This document shows positions 1 to 7,713 of a DNA stretch of 64,000 nucleotides, in pieces; within the stretch, counting starts at the first letter, position 1; each line of letters starts with the position of its first letter. The stretch is taken from positions 1 through 64,000 of the forward strand of contig JAQUEZ010000002.1 of assembly GCA_028684915.1 (NCBI GenBank), in the 5' to 3' direction. Position numbers and translations under genes: made by a program. Below the pieces are notes generated by a model. It saw nothing but the letters and a program-made list of their open reading frames with translations, did not search any database and was not told the DNA's origin. Source of the DNA: Desulfobulbus sp. (GTDB taxonomy: Bacteria > Desulfobacterota > Desulfobulbia > Desulfobulbales > Desulfobulbaceae).

Positions 1-33
1 ATTTTCAAGCTGGGAGGTGGATCCACCACCAAG

Positions 34-60
34 GGAGGGCCGGTGCAACGCCGGCCCTCC
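34..60. other. GC-rich perfect hairpin
   Basis: Two 10-nt arms (34-43 and 51-60, GGAGGGCCGG and its complement) flank a 7-nt loop. No T-run follows, so it is not an obvious intrinsic terminator. It sits at the edge of the GC-rich repeat block. Function unknown. Confidence 0.5.
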
Positions 61-114
61 GTGGTGTGGCCCTTGGCCCGGACCCCTCATCACGAATCCG
101 GACGCGAGCTGGTC

Positions 115-610
115 CCCGGCACCGATTGCAAACGGATAAACCCGAAGGCCTCCGGATCGCGCCGGCTGGATCACTCACCTTCGCCTGGGCGCGTCTTCCC
201 TGCCCGGCCCCGGCTGGTGCTCGCCAGCATGGCCCGCCTATTGGCAGAATCAGGACCGACTGTGCGCTCCGGCCCGAGCAAAGGTTTTCCCTCAACTCGC
301 AAACCCGAGCGGCCGAGCGCGGCCCGGCGTCCCGGCGCCCAAGCCCGAGCGGATCAGCCGAAGGCCTCCGGATCGCGCCGGCTGGATCACTCACCCTCGC
401 CTGGGCGCGTCTTCCCTGCCCGGCCCGGCTGGTGCTCGCCGGCATGGCCCGCCTATTGGCAGAATCCGGACCGACTGTGCGCTCCGGCCCGAGCAGAGGT
501 GTTCCCTCACCTCGCAAACCCGAGCGGCCGAGCGCGGCCCGGCGTCCCGGCGCCCAAGCCCGAGCGGATCAGCCCGAAGGCCTCCGGATCGCGCCGGCTG
601 GCCAACCCTG
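115..610. repeat. 216-bp GC-rich tandem repeat, about 2.3 units
   Basis: The landmark GGCCTCCGGATCGCG occurs at 147, 363 and 579, giving a period of exactly 216 bp twice. Units share the blocks around CGCCTATTGGCAGAATC and CTGTGCGCTCCGGCCCGAGC. The third copy breaks off after about 600. A fourth, separate copy lies at 4196-4382. The block is far richer in GC than its surroundings. The period is a multiple of three, so long open frames run through it on both strands, but none has a convincing start, ribosome site or recognisable protein, and I treat it as non-coding. Confidence 0.85.
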
Positions 611-631
611 CAGCGTTATTTCTGCGCTTCA

Positions 632-1206
632 CCCAAGTCCTGCAACCCGGTAAGATCCCAATCGAGCGCAAAAAAATCTTGCGGTTTTTCCAATTATCAG
701 TTTAGTTTTGCTCATTACTTCTGTTCATACTCGTTTGTGAACTATCCCATTTCATTTTTTCAATTATATTGAAAAAATTGATTTTCCTTGGGAAATCGCT
801 GGGCTTTCGCTGCTTTTTTTGAAGGTTCCTTGGAGATTTAATTTTAGGCGTTATTCAGCACAACTATTTGTTGCGCAAATTTGAATACTGCCACCCTCTA
901 GATCGCTCTTTCCAGTCCTTCAGTTGACTGTCACTCTTTGAGCAATCCCCTCTTTCGCGGATGTTTCTCTGATCATTTTATGATTATTGAGATTTATCAC
1001 ATTCCGCATCTTTTTGAATCCATCTCTGGACTCAATTTTCTTATTATTCAATCGAACATTTGACTTTTTTTTGGCATTTAATCATGTCAATTTAATTTTC
1101 ATCTGCTTGGTTTTCTTTTATTCAATTATTAAATAACTGTCTCATACAGTTATTCGATTAAATATTGAATAATATCGAAATATTTCATCGAATATTATAA
1201 TTTTAT
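632..1206. other. AT-rich gene-free stretch, left half duplicated at 4.4 kb
   Basis: No gene is visible. From about 676 to 970 the sequence is clearly related to 4383-4680: both carry ATCTTGCG, ATTATCAGTTTAG, GGGAAATCGCTGGGCTTTCG and CAGTCCTTCAGTTGACTG in the same order. In both places it follows a GC-rich repeat unit and precedes a gene by several hundred bases, so a promoter or non-coding RNA is possible. The rest (970-1206) is AT-rich with no feature I can name. Confidence 0.5.
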
Positions 1207-1306
1207 TTTATTCCACAAAGGCCAGAAATTGCAATCAAGCAATTGGTTGGGAGTTACACTGGTGGAATTTGCAATCTCAACGCTCAATGAGCAATGGAGA
1301 AATGTT
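1207..1306 (+). promoter_or_regulatory. Structured leader, copy 1 of a 103-bp direct repeat
   Basis: The segment 1207-1309 recurs at 1903-2005 with one mismatch, each time ending on the start codon of a different gene. It can fold: ATTCCAC pairs with a downstream GTGGAAT, enclosing AATTGC and GCAATT, and GCTC/GAGC lies close to the ribosome site GGAGAAATG. Preservation of the structure right up to the ATG suggests a 5' UTR regulatory element rather than a coding duplication. Confidence 0.6.
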
Positions 1307-1627
1307 ATGAATTTTGATTATGAAGAATTTTGCACAGATATTTCTGAGGCGAACTCCTCTCAGATTAAAAAGTACGCCGGAATTGGTTTATTGATCTCGG
1401 TAGTACTGATGTTCCTGTGCCCGTTATTGCTTCCGTTCGCAGTATTCGCCCTCGCTTGGTTGGCTGGTCTTGCAACCCAGAAGAACGATGAAGCTGAACG
1501 CGAGAAATTGCGCCAACAGAGGGCCAGAAGGGAACAAGCTGCAGATATCGCTCACCAGCGACGGAAGCCTGTTCGGTCAGAAAATTCTTCACCAACCCGG
1601 TTGATGAAGAAGAAAGTTCCAAGATAA
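1307..1627 (+). CDS. Small membrane protein, unknown
   Basis: 106 residues from the ATG behind GGAGAA; a longer in-frame start at 1229 lies inside the duplicated leader and is less likely. Residues about 24-56 form a long hydrophobic segment (one or two membrane helices, with GLLISVVLMFLCPLLLPFAV). The C-terminal half is highly charged (Glu/Arg/Lys) and probably cytoplasmic. It has no recognised domain. It is followed by another small membrane protein with a similar charged tail, so the two may work together. Confidence 0.6.
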   Translation: MNFDYEEFCTDISEANSSQIKKYAGIGLLISVVLMFLCPLLLPFAVFALAWLAGLATQKNDEAEREKLRQQRARREQAADIAHQRRKPVRSENSSPTRLMKKKVPR

Positions 1628-1660
1628 TTTTCCACTACCAACATTTTTTGGAGGTTCGCA

Positions 1661-1897
1661 ATGATTTGGTTGTGGCGAATTGTTATTATTGCTTTTGCAG
1701 GATGGTTAATTGCATCTGCATATTTTGGATCATTCCTCATGCTGTCGATAGTAATTATTGCTTTAATTGCTATCGAGTACATTCTTGATTTGAATGATGA
1801 AAGAATGGAAAGAGAAAAATTAATTCTTTCTCAAAAAAATGATCAACAAAATATTAAGTCAATTGTTACTGATAAAAAAATTAGTAAAGTTGACTGA
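1661..1897 (+). CDS. Small membrane protein, unknown
   Basis: 78 residues with a good ribosome site (GGAGG, 6 nt before ATG). Residues 4-43 are almost entirely hydrophobic, consistent with two membrane helices, followed by a charged tail rich in Lys, Glu and Asn. It lies 33 bp after the preceding membrane protein gene, likely in one transcript. No family recognised. Confidence 0.6.
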   Translation: MIWLWRIVIIAFAGWLIASAYFGSFLMLSIVIIALIAIEYILDLNDERMEREKLILSQKNDQQNIKSIVTDKKISKVD

Positions 1898-1902
1898 TAA
1901 CA

Positions 1903-2002
1903 TTTATTCCACAAAGGCCCGAAATTGCAATCAAGCAATTGGTTGGGAGTTACACTGGTGGAATTTGCAATCTCAACGCTCAATGAGCAATGGAGAAATG
2001 TT
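1903..2002 (+). promoter_or_regulatory. Structured leader, copy 2 of the 103-bp repeat
   Basis: Identical to 1207-1309 except for one base (GGCCC for GGCCA) and again runs into the start codon of the next gene. It retains the ATTCCAC/GTGGAAT and AATTGC/GCAATT pairings. Confidence 0.6.
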
Positions 2003-2512
2003 ATGGATAATCAAAAATATATTGTAGAAAATGGCCGTTGCAATAACCCTTTTGGCCTTGGCTACAAAACCAAGATTCTCACTGCCGATGAAATAGTTTG
2101 TGAGAACAAGCGCGGCCGGATTCAGCAATTCGTTGAACGATTCGGATTGAATTATCGGGCCGATACTTTTAAGGATGATCGATTGAAAGTTGATCTCCGA
2201 CTGATTCCACGCCACCTCGATATTGATCTGTATTCAGTCCAGCCCGAAGAATCTTATTGGGACGGACCAGATCGGACGATTGATCGATATGAAGAATGGT
2301 GGGGATCAAATGCCGACGGCAAACCTGCTGTACGGCTTGAGATTGATCCAGAGGTCGTTACTGGTGGTCCCCTAACCTTCACAACCAAGGAAGGAACCCC
2401 AGGAATCATTGGATGGTGGAATTACCGTTTCATCATTCGAGTTATTTTTGGGCACCGAATGACTGAGGACAATAATTCATTCGGCCACTCTGTTGATATT
2501 TGGAGAAATTAA
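2003..2512 (+). CDS. Hypothetical protein, 169 aa
   Basis: The start at 2003 is fixed by GGAGAA and the end of the duplicated leader. The product is soluble and acidic in its middle part, with several Trp residues (EEWWGSN, IIGWWNYRFIIR). No membrane segment or known motif. The stop abuts the next gene by one base, so the two are probably co-translated. Function unknown. Confidence 0.6.
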   Translation: MDNQKYIVENGRCNNPFGLGYKTKILTADEIVCENKRGRIQQFVERFGLNYRADTFKDDRLKVDLRLIPRHLDIDLYSVQPEESYWDGPDRTIDRYEEWWGSNADGKPAVRLEIDPEVVTGGPLTFTTKEGTPGIIGWWNYRFIIRVIFGHRMTEDNNSFGHSVDIWRN

Positions 2513-2513
2513 T

Positions 2514-2903
2514 ATGACAAGGGCTGATCTTGACAAAGAATTGGCAACAATTCATGAGAAATACGGTATTTTCTTTGCTTTTTCCAATAAACAGTACGAA
2601 GAAAACGCCAAAGACGGAATTAAATATATAAATTATGGTTTTGGTCTTTTTTGTCCAAAATCTAATATTGAAAATTTCCTGGCCGATTTTGGTGCTGCGG
2701 TTGAACAATTTCGCAAGGATGATATCGCAGAAAATGGAAAGAAAAAAGTTATATGGCGTGAATTATCAAATCACGAATGCCAGATATCTATGGACATATC
2801 CAATGCTGTTAAAGCATTGAAAGGATATGGCATTACCAAAGAAGAGGTTGAGCAAGAGTGGAAAGAATATTTCAACTATTGCGTTGATAATGACCTCTTT
2901 TAA
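2514..2903 (+). CDS. Hypothetical protein, 129 aa
   Basis: Start at 2514 behind TGGAGAAATTAAT, one base after the preceding stop. A soluble, charged protein with an N-terminal helix (TRADLDKELATIHEKYG) and a C-terminal acidic region. No recognised domain; it travels with the neighbouring small genes. Confidence 0.6.
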   Translation: MTRADLDKELATIHEKYGIFFAFSNKQYEENAKDGIKYINYGFGLFCPKSNIENFLADFGAAVEQFRKDDIAENGKKKVIWRELSNHECQISMDISNAVKALKGYGITKEEVEQEWKEYFNYCVDNDLF

Positions 2904-2926
2904 TAAGAACGAATCTAGGGCATAAA

Positions 2927-3211
2927 ATGGCAGACATTGTCCGTAGAAAACATTTCGGGGTTCAAACCTGCACGCATTGCCCTGCCGAAATCGACCGTAA
3001 CAGCCGATTCAAAGGTGTTGATGGACTAAACCTTTGTGTTGATTGTTGGAAGAGTGAGGTCGAGGCATTGTTGCATGATCTTGATCCTGATGAAGTCAAA
3101 GTACTGCGCCGACGTGTTGTTGATCATATCCGCAAGTCTGATCCATGTTTGATAAGACTCGCAGCAGATCTCGCAGCAAGCGGTTTCGTTAAAATTTCCG
3201 ATTTAATATGA
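2927..3211 (+). CDS. Small zinc-finger-like protein
   Basis: 94 residues. Two Cys pairs (CTHC near residue 16 and CVDC near residue 37) are spaced as in a single zinc ribbon or treble clef. The C-terminal half is helical and acidic. It probably binds DNA, RNA or a partner protein; no named family is recognised. It is the last gene before the SSB leader. Confidence 0.6.
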   Translation: MADIVRRKHFGVQTCTHCPAEIDRNSRFKGVDGLNLCVDCWKSEVEALLHDLDPDEVKVLRRRVVDHIRKSDPCLIRLAADLAASGFVKISDLI

Positions 3212-3283
3212 GGAGATAACATCGATAAATTCGTATTTGTATCATACGATTACCCTATGAATGCTTATTGCATAATGCGGTAA

Positions 3284-3340
3284 TCGACCTTTAACCCAAC
3301 CATGGGGAGTTTTCAATTAACCCCATGTGAGGGTTAATGC
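3284..3340 (+). promoter_or_regulatory. Leader hairpin upstream of tandem-OB ssb
   Basis: TTAACCC and GGGTTAA frame CATGTGA at 3317-3337; the same 21 bases occur at 7112-7132 before the second ssb. Both copies also share the preceding AGTTTTCAA. Here an additional outer arm (TTTAACCC, ATGGGG at about 3290-3306) could extend the fold. It may be a DNA operator bound as a dimer or an RNA hairpin; the matched context before two ssb genes favours autoregulation by SSB, which is inference. Confidence 0.5.
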
Positions 3341-3376
3341 TTGCCTATGGTACAATTTTTAATACGGAGAAATGAA

Positions 3377-4063
3377 ATGAATCAAGTTATCCTGAAAGGC
3401 AACCTTGGCGATGCTCCCAATTTCATCAGCGAAGAAGGAAAAAACCCACTTTGCACTTTCAGCGTTGCTACGACAGAGCGTTGGAAGAATGATCAGGGAG
3501 AGCCGCAAGAAAGGACCGAATGGCATCGATGCGTCGCCTTCGGTAAAACCAGTGAATTGTGCCGTGAACACCTCCAGAAGGGCTCCAGTGTCTTTTTGGA
3601 AGGTAAATCGGCGACTCGGCAATGGAAGGATCAGGAAGGGAACGACCGCTACACGACTGAGGTGGTGCTGTCTGGTTTTCCCGATACACTGACCAACCCT
3701 GGCAGCAAAGGAATCAACAAGATTCGCATCAAAGGCAACCTTGGCGCTGATCCCGAGATCCGATATACCCAGGACGGAAACCCTGTCGCAAATTTCAGCG
3801 TTGCTACGACAGAGCGCTGGAAGGATAAGGAAGGCAAGTCGCAGGAAAAAACCGAATGGCATAAGTGTGTTGCCTTCGGCAAAATTGCTGAGATCGCCTC
3901 CGAACATCTGACCAAGGGCAGCAAGGTCCTCCTGGACGGCAAACACGCCACCAGAAAATGGCAGGATCAAGGCGGCAAAGATCGCTACACGACTGAGGTA
4001 GTGATTAGCAGTCTGGATATTCTGTCCTGGCCGCAGACTGAAAACTCAGAAGGAACGAATTAA
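3377..4063 (+). CDS. ssb: Single-stranded DNA-binding protein with two OB folds
   Basis: 228 residues containing two complete SSB domains in tandem: residues about 1-108 (MNQVILKGNLGDAP...) and about 112-218 ([20 protein letters not shown]...). Both have the bacterial SSB signatures [10 protein letters not shown] / [10 protein letters not shown] and TEWH(R/K)CVAFGK. Most bacterial SSBs have one OB fold and act as tetramers; two-fold SSBs are known in Deinococcus-Thermus and would act as dimers. The C-terminus is SEGTN rather than the acidic DDxPF tip that recruits repair proteins, so partner recruitment is probably lost. Start chosen at the ATG behind ACGGAGAAATGAA. A canonical ssb lies at 7170. 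Confidence 0.9.
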   Translation: MNQVILKGNLGDAPNFISEEGKNPLCTFSVATTERWKNDQGEPQERTEWHRCVAFGKTSELCREHLQKGSSVFLEGKSATRQWKDQEGNDRYTTEVVLSGFPDTLTNPGSKGINKIRIKGNLGADPEIRYTQDGNPVANFSVATTERWKDKEGKSQEKTEWHKCVAFGKIAEIASEHLTKGSKVLLDGKHATRKWQDQGGKDRYTTEVVISSLDILSWPQTENSEGTN

Positions 4064-4127
4064 GTACCGTTCGTTCCACTCAGGCGTAAGCCTTCCTGTA
4101 GCATCAGCAGTATCTAGTATTTTTTTT

Positions 4128-4180
4128 AACCCCTTGGTGGAGCTCATTAATTTGTGCTCCCTTCCAAGGGGTTTTTTTTT
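4128..4180 (+). terminator. Intrinsic terminator after ssb
   Basis: AACCCCTTGG pairs with CCAAGGGGTT, with an inner GGAGC/GCTCC stem, followed directly by nine T residues. It ends the ssb transcript just before the fourth GC-rich repeat copy. Confidence 0.8.
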
Positions 4181-4195
4181 GCCCGTAAGCAAGCC

Positions 4196-4382
4196 CGAGC
4201 GCGGCCCGGCGTCCCGGCGCCCAATAGCGAGCGGATCAGCCCGAAGGCCTCCGGATCGCGCCGGCTGGATCACCGCCCCCACCTGGGCGCGTCTTCCCTG
4301 CCCGGCCCCGGCTGGTGCTCGCCGGCATGGCCCGCCTATTGGCAGAATCCGGACCGGCTGTGCGCTCCGGCCCGAGCAAAAA
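4196..4382. repeat. Solitary copy of the 216-bp GC-rich unit
   Basis: Matches the units at 0.1-0.6 kb from the GAGCGCGGCCCGGCGTCC block through CTGTGCGCTCCGGCCCGAGC with few differences. It is followed, as the first array is, by ATCTTGCG...ATTATCAGTTTAG. No coding function is evident. Confidence 0.8.
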
Positions 4383-5071
4383 TATCTTGCGATTTTCCCG
4401 ATTATCAGTTTAGGTTTACTCATAAATTCCGTGTTCACTTGTTTGAATACAATCCCATATCAATTAGTTTTTTTAATTGCTTCCCTGGGAAATCGCTGGG
4501 CTTTCGCTGCTTTTTTTGAAAGTTCCTTGGAGATAGTAAGTTTGGCGCTGTTCAACACAACCATGTTGTGCAATTGAACCGCGCATCATTCGGATTGCTC
4601 TTTTCAGTCCTTCAGTTGACTGTTACTTCTTGAGCAATCTTGTTCTTTTGTGGATGTTTCGTCTTTTCTCGGTGATCCTTTAGCTGATTGCTGGAATTGA
4701 ATTGAATCGTTCACCCATTTCATCCGTCTCTTACGGATTTCTCTTCTCTCTTTAGATCTAACATTACAGGATTCGTCAGTTTCCCTAAACTGGTCTGCAT
4801 TCTCTGTTTTGATCTGTCATATATTTGCTACTCACGATTCATCCGATTTTTGGCGATGGTCATGAGTTGCATTTTTTCCATTCTTGTCATTGCAATTAAT
4901 TCCATTTTTTATCTGACTGTATGGCTAATCAACTTGATTAAGCTATTTGCCAGATAATTACTTCTTCACGACTTCCAATAGTGTCGTTATGTGATGAATA
5001 TTGTGGTCAATTAACAAAGCAATACAAGATTTTTTGTATTTGTTCATTTTTTTAACAGCAATCAAGCTGTT
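4383..5071. other. AT-rich gene-free stretch
   Basis: About 690 bp without a convincing gene. The first 300 bp are the second copy of the segment at 676-970. The remainder is AT-rich with runs of T and no identifiable motif. The length and partial conservation suggest a promoter region or an uncharacterised RNA, not shown by sequence alone. Confidence 0.45.
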
Positions 5072-5133
5072 ACACCCCACCAATGGGAGAAGTACACTAC
5101 TCCCATAACGGGTGAATTGTGTATTTCTTCCGC
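5072..5133 (+). promoter_or_regulatory. Pseudoknot leader upstream of the annealing-protein gene
   Basis: CACCC (a) and GGGTG (a') alternate with GGGAGAAGTACAC (b) and GTGTATTTCTTCC (b') in the order a-b-a'-b', so a pseudoknot can form. ATGGGAG/CTCCCAT offers a competing hairpin. The ribosome-site region GGAGAAAACAC before the ATG closely resembles arm b and could pair with b'. Confidence 0.5.
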
Positions 5134-5151
5134 TATTAAGGAGAAAACACA

Positions 5152-5907
5152 ATGGAAAATGAAAACGTAGTAAAAAAACTTAGTCTTAAAGAAAAGGTTG
5201 ATTCGATCAATCAGAAACTTGTTGATGCTGCACGGGATAATGTGGATGTAATCCAAATTAATACCATTGGCAAGAAACAGGTAGGATTCAAACCTCAATA
5301 CATCTTTGATGCTATTAATGAGGTTTTAGGGCCGGACAATTGGCGCTATGAGACAAAAGTTTTAGAGCTATTGAATACTCCATACAGAGACAAGAACGAT
5401 GTTGAGAAAATTTGTAGCCAAGCGATCATGGAGACCAAGTTGTTCATTCGTGTTGATGATGAATGGATTGCTAAAGGAACTCATTATGGTCAATGCCCTG
5501 TTGTTCAAGGAAATGTTGGCGATGCGATCAAGGGTGCTACTACAGACTCATTGCAAAAAGTGTTCTCAACAATATCTGTTGGAAATTTGGCTTACTCTGG
5601 TCGCTTGGAAGCTCTCTATAATCAGATTTCAAAAAATGGAGGGTCTAAAAGTAAAAATCAACAACAGAGTAAACCTCAAAATCAACAACAACCAGCACAA
5701 CCACCAATAACAGGTGAAAAAGCTGATCTTAGCGATCATGATTTGCCTGTTCTTGCTGGGATCGATTTCATTATCAATGAAAATCGATTCGTGGCCACTG
5801 GAGATAAAAATGTACTCTTCAACAATAAAGTTAAGTTGAAGAGCGGTGGTTTTCAGTGGAGTGGTACAGAGAGGATTTGGTTTAAGGAAATGCCTCAACA
5901 GCAGTAA
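5152..5907 (+). CDS. Rad52/Rad22-family single-strand annealing protein
   Basis: 251 residues. Residues about 45-160 match the Rad52/Rad22 annealing fold found in phages and plasmids: VGFKPQYIFDAINEVLGPDNW, then METKLFIRVDDEW and the hallmark GDAIKGATTDSLQKVFS. These proteins form rings that bind single-stranded DNA and anneal complementary strands. A Gln/Asn/Pro-rich linker (about 165-185) joins a small C-terminal domain ending in FQWSGTERIWFKEM. Followed by a Cas4-like nuclease and an SSB, it forms a recombination cassette comparable in logic to phage Red systems. Start fixed by AAGGAGAAAACACAATG. Confidence 0.8.
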   Translation: MENENVVKKLSLKEKVDSINQKLVDAARDNVDVIQINTIGKKQVGFKPQYIFDAINEVLGPDNWRYETKVLELLNTPYRDKNDVEKICSQAIMETKLFIRVDDEWIAKGTHYGQCPVVQGNVGDAIKGATTDSLQKVFSTISVGNLAYSGRLEALYNQISKNGGSKSKNQQQSKPQNQQQPAQPPITGEKADLSDHDLPVLAGIDFIINENRFVATGDKNVLFNNKVKLKSGGFQWSGTERIWFKEMPQQQ

Positions 5908-5928
5908 TTCAGTTGTTGATTTAGTTCC

Positions 5929-5987
5929 AACCCACCCTTGAGGGAGCGACACAAACCCCTCAATAGGGTTCGCGTGCGTCCCCCTCA
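5929..5987 (+). promoter_or_regulatory. Pseudoknot leader upstream of the nuclease gene
   Basis: AACCC (5929) and GGGTT (5966) interleave with TGAGGGAGCGACAC (5939) and GTGCGTCCCCCTCA (5974). Same a-b-a'-b' order as the other leaders, with different bases and preserved pairing. Confidence 0.55.
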
Positions 5988-6007
5988 TCAATCTCATCGA
6001 GGCAAAT

Positions 6008-6973
6008 ATGGACGCCGTAGCCTTATTTCAAGACAGTCTCACAAAACTTTCCGAAATCCATACCGCGAATACTCTCGGTGATCGCAGCAACTACCTAGGT
6101 GCATCAGATATTGGTCATTGCCCCAGGAAAGTGATTCTGCAGAAGATCAAGCCGAGGAAGCACGATCTCAGGAGCCTGCTCTTTTTTAAAAGAGGTCACA
6201 TGGCTGAAGAGATTGTTGCAGAAGTGTTCGCCGCAGCTGGATTCAAATTCGACCGACAGGAAGAAGCGAAGATTGACGTTGAAGGAGTCCCTTTCATCGC
6301 GCATATCGATTTCGTTTTCTCGTCGGAGAGAGCAAAGGTCAAATCCATCCTGGAAGTGAAAAGCAGCGAAGCCGTCGAGCCGTTTGGTTCTTGGGAGATG
6401 CAGCTCTATGTCCAGATGGGTGGTCTCCAGGATAAATACCCTGATTACACAATCCGGGGTGCAATCCTGATTATTGACCTGGCCGATGGAACAGTCCGTT
6501 TTTTTAATGGCTATTCACCGAACGCAAGCATGTACTGCGGATTGAAGGTTCGAGCCCAAGATATTTGGTCAACCTACCAGGCCGCGTTACGAGAGGATGA
6601 TGTTGCTCTTGAAACAGAGGTTGGATTACTCTGCGGACATTGCAATTATCTGCTCAAATGCCCTGCATTTGCCGGTGAAGAAGTTCCAGACCTTATTGGA
6701 TTTGTTGAGGATCTGGAAAACATGAAGGGACAAGCGAAGGATTTAAAAACTCAAATCGACATGAGAAAAAGACATCTACTCGAAGTTGTTGAGACGATGG
6801 GCAATATCCAGGTCGAGAATTATATCCTTCACAAAAAAATCACAAAGAGATCGAGTTATAATTTTAAAGCTCTTGGTGAATTTCTGGAAGAACATGGCGC
6901 AACTCTTGAAGAATTTAAGGATGAGCCAAGTATTTCAATGTCACTTCATGTGAAAAGACAAAAAATCAATTGA
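6008..6973 (+). CDS. Cas4/RecB-like PD-(D/E)XK nuclease
   Basis: 321 residues. The PD-(D/E)XK core is visible: RGHMAEE (about residue 62), AHIDFVF (about 98), ILEVKSS (about 114) and QLYVQMG (about 130). A single Cys near the N-terminus (GHCPRK, residue 38) and a C-terminal cluster (CGHCNYLLKC, about 211-220) match the four-Cys iron-sulfur arrangement of Cas4 and AddB-type nucleases. The tail after about residue 235 is helical. It likely resects DNA to make single-stranded tails for the annealing protein upstream. No CRISPR adaptation genes are nearby, so a role in spacer acquisition is unlikely. Confidence 0.8.
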   Translation: MDAVALFQDSLTKLSEIHTANTLGDRSNYLGASDIGHCPRKVILQKIKPRKHDLRSLLFFKRGHMAEEIVAEVFAAAGFKFDRQEEAKIDVEGVPFIAHIDFVFSSERAKVKSILEVKSSEAVEPFGSWEMQLYVQMGGLQDKYPDYTIRGAILIIDLADGTVRFFNGYSPNASMYCGLKVRAQDIWSTYQAALREDDVALETEVGLLCGHCNYLLKCPAFAGEEVPDLIGFVEDLENMKGQAKDLKTQIDMRKRHLLEVVETMGNIQVENYILHKKITKRSSYNFKALGEFLEEHGATLEEFKDEPSISMSLHVKRQKIN

Positions 6974-7111
6974 AAATATTATTTTTTCTGTAGCTGATTT
7001 CGATTTTATTTGATAGTGTCGATTTTAGCAATGTATGTAATTGTATTTCCGCAATTATATATTTTATAATGCAATTCGGTTTTTATCCTTCACGGTGGGA
7101 AGTTTTCAAAA
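6974..7111. other. Short AT-rich intergenic region
   Basis: No gene or clear terminator; probably holds the promoter of the downstream ssb. Confidence 0.4.
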
Positions 7112-7169
7112 TTAACCCCATGTGAGGGTTAAACTACCACTGTGCAACCACTTTCTACGGAGAAAGAAA
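7112..7169 (+). promoter_or_regulatory. Leader hairpin upstream of canonical ssb
   Basis: The 21 bases at 7112-7132 (TTAACCC, spacer, GGGTTAA) are identical to those at 3317-3337 before the other ssb. Close to the start codon, CTTTCT-ACGG-AGAAAG can fold and hold part of the ribosome site, suggesting translational control. Confidence 0.5.
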
Positions 7170-7604
7170 ATGAACAAAGTTATCTTGACTGGCAATTTAG
7201 GTGCAGACCCCGAAGTCCGGTACACCCAAAGCGGTATTCCTGTCGCCACTTTTAGCGTTGCTACCACGGAACGCTGGAAGGATAAAGATGGCAACAAGCA
7301 GGAGTCAACCGAATGGCACCGGGTTGTTGTGTGGAATCGTCTCGCTGAAATTGCTGGGGAATTTTTGTTTAAGGGATCGAAAGTCCTGGTTGAAGGAAAA
7401 ATGGTTACTCGGAAATGGCAAGATCAAGGTGGCACTGATCATTATACCACTGAGGTAGTGCTTTCTGGCTCCAAGGCGGTCCTTGAAATGCTCAGTCCGA
7501 ACAACAACAATGGAAGCAATCGTAGTCAACCACCTGAAGGTTATGGTGATGGCAGCAATTCTTTCCCGGAACCTCCTCCATCAGGTGATGACGTTCCTTT
7601 CTGA
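7170..7604 (+). CDS. ssb: Single-stranded DNA-binding protein
   Basis: 144 residues, the normal length for a plasmid SSB. One OB fold (residues 1-108: [55 protein letters not shown]), a Pro/Asn/Gly-rich linker, and the standard acidic tip DDVPF that docks repair and replication partners. It protects single strands during transfer or replication and likely works with the annealing protein and nuclease upstream. Start behind CGGAGAAAGAAA. Confidence 0.95.
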   Translation: MNKVILTGNLGADPEVRYTQSGIPVATFSVATTERWKDKDGNKQESTEWHRVVVWNRLAEIAGEFLFKGSKVLVEGKMVTRKWQDQGGTDHYTTEVVLSGSKAVLEMLSPNNNNGSNRSQPPEGYGDGSNSFPEPPPSGDDVPF

Positions 7605-7642
7605 TTGTGAACAGTTTTAAGCAGTAAAAAAGTTCACAGTCA

Positions 7643-7699
7643 ACCCTTTGGGGGCAGAAGAATATCCCTCAAGGGGTATTTTTTTGCCCCCTTTTCTTT
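7643..7699 (+). promoter_or_regulatory. Pseudoknot leader upstream of the methyltransferase gene
   Basis: ACCCTTTG (7643) with CAAGGGGT (7670), interleaved with GGGGGCAGAAGAATA (7650) and TATTTTTTTGCCCCC (7677). The b' arm is followed by a T-rich run, as in a terminator. The ribosome site GGAGGCAAAAATG mimics arm b almost base for base. Confidence 0.65.
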
Positions 7700-7713
7700 T
7701 TTTGGAGGCAAAA

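Noticed and set aside
5..705. Long open frames on both strands through the GC-rich block
   Set aside because: They result from high GC and a 216-bp period divisible by three. No ribosome site, no recognisable protein, and equally long frames on both strands.
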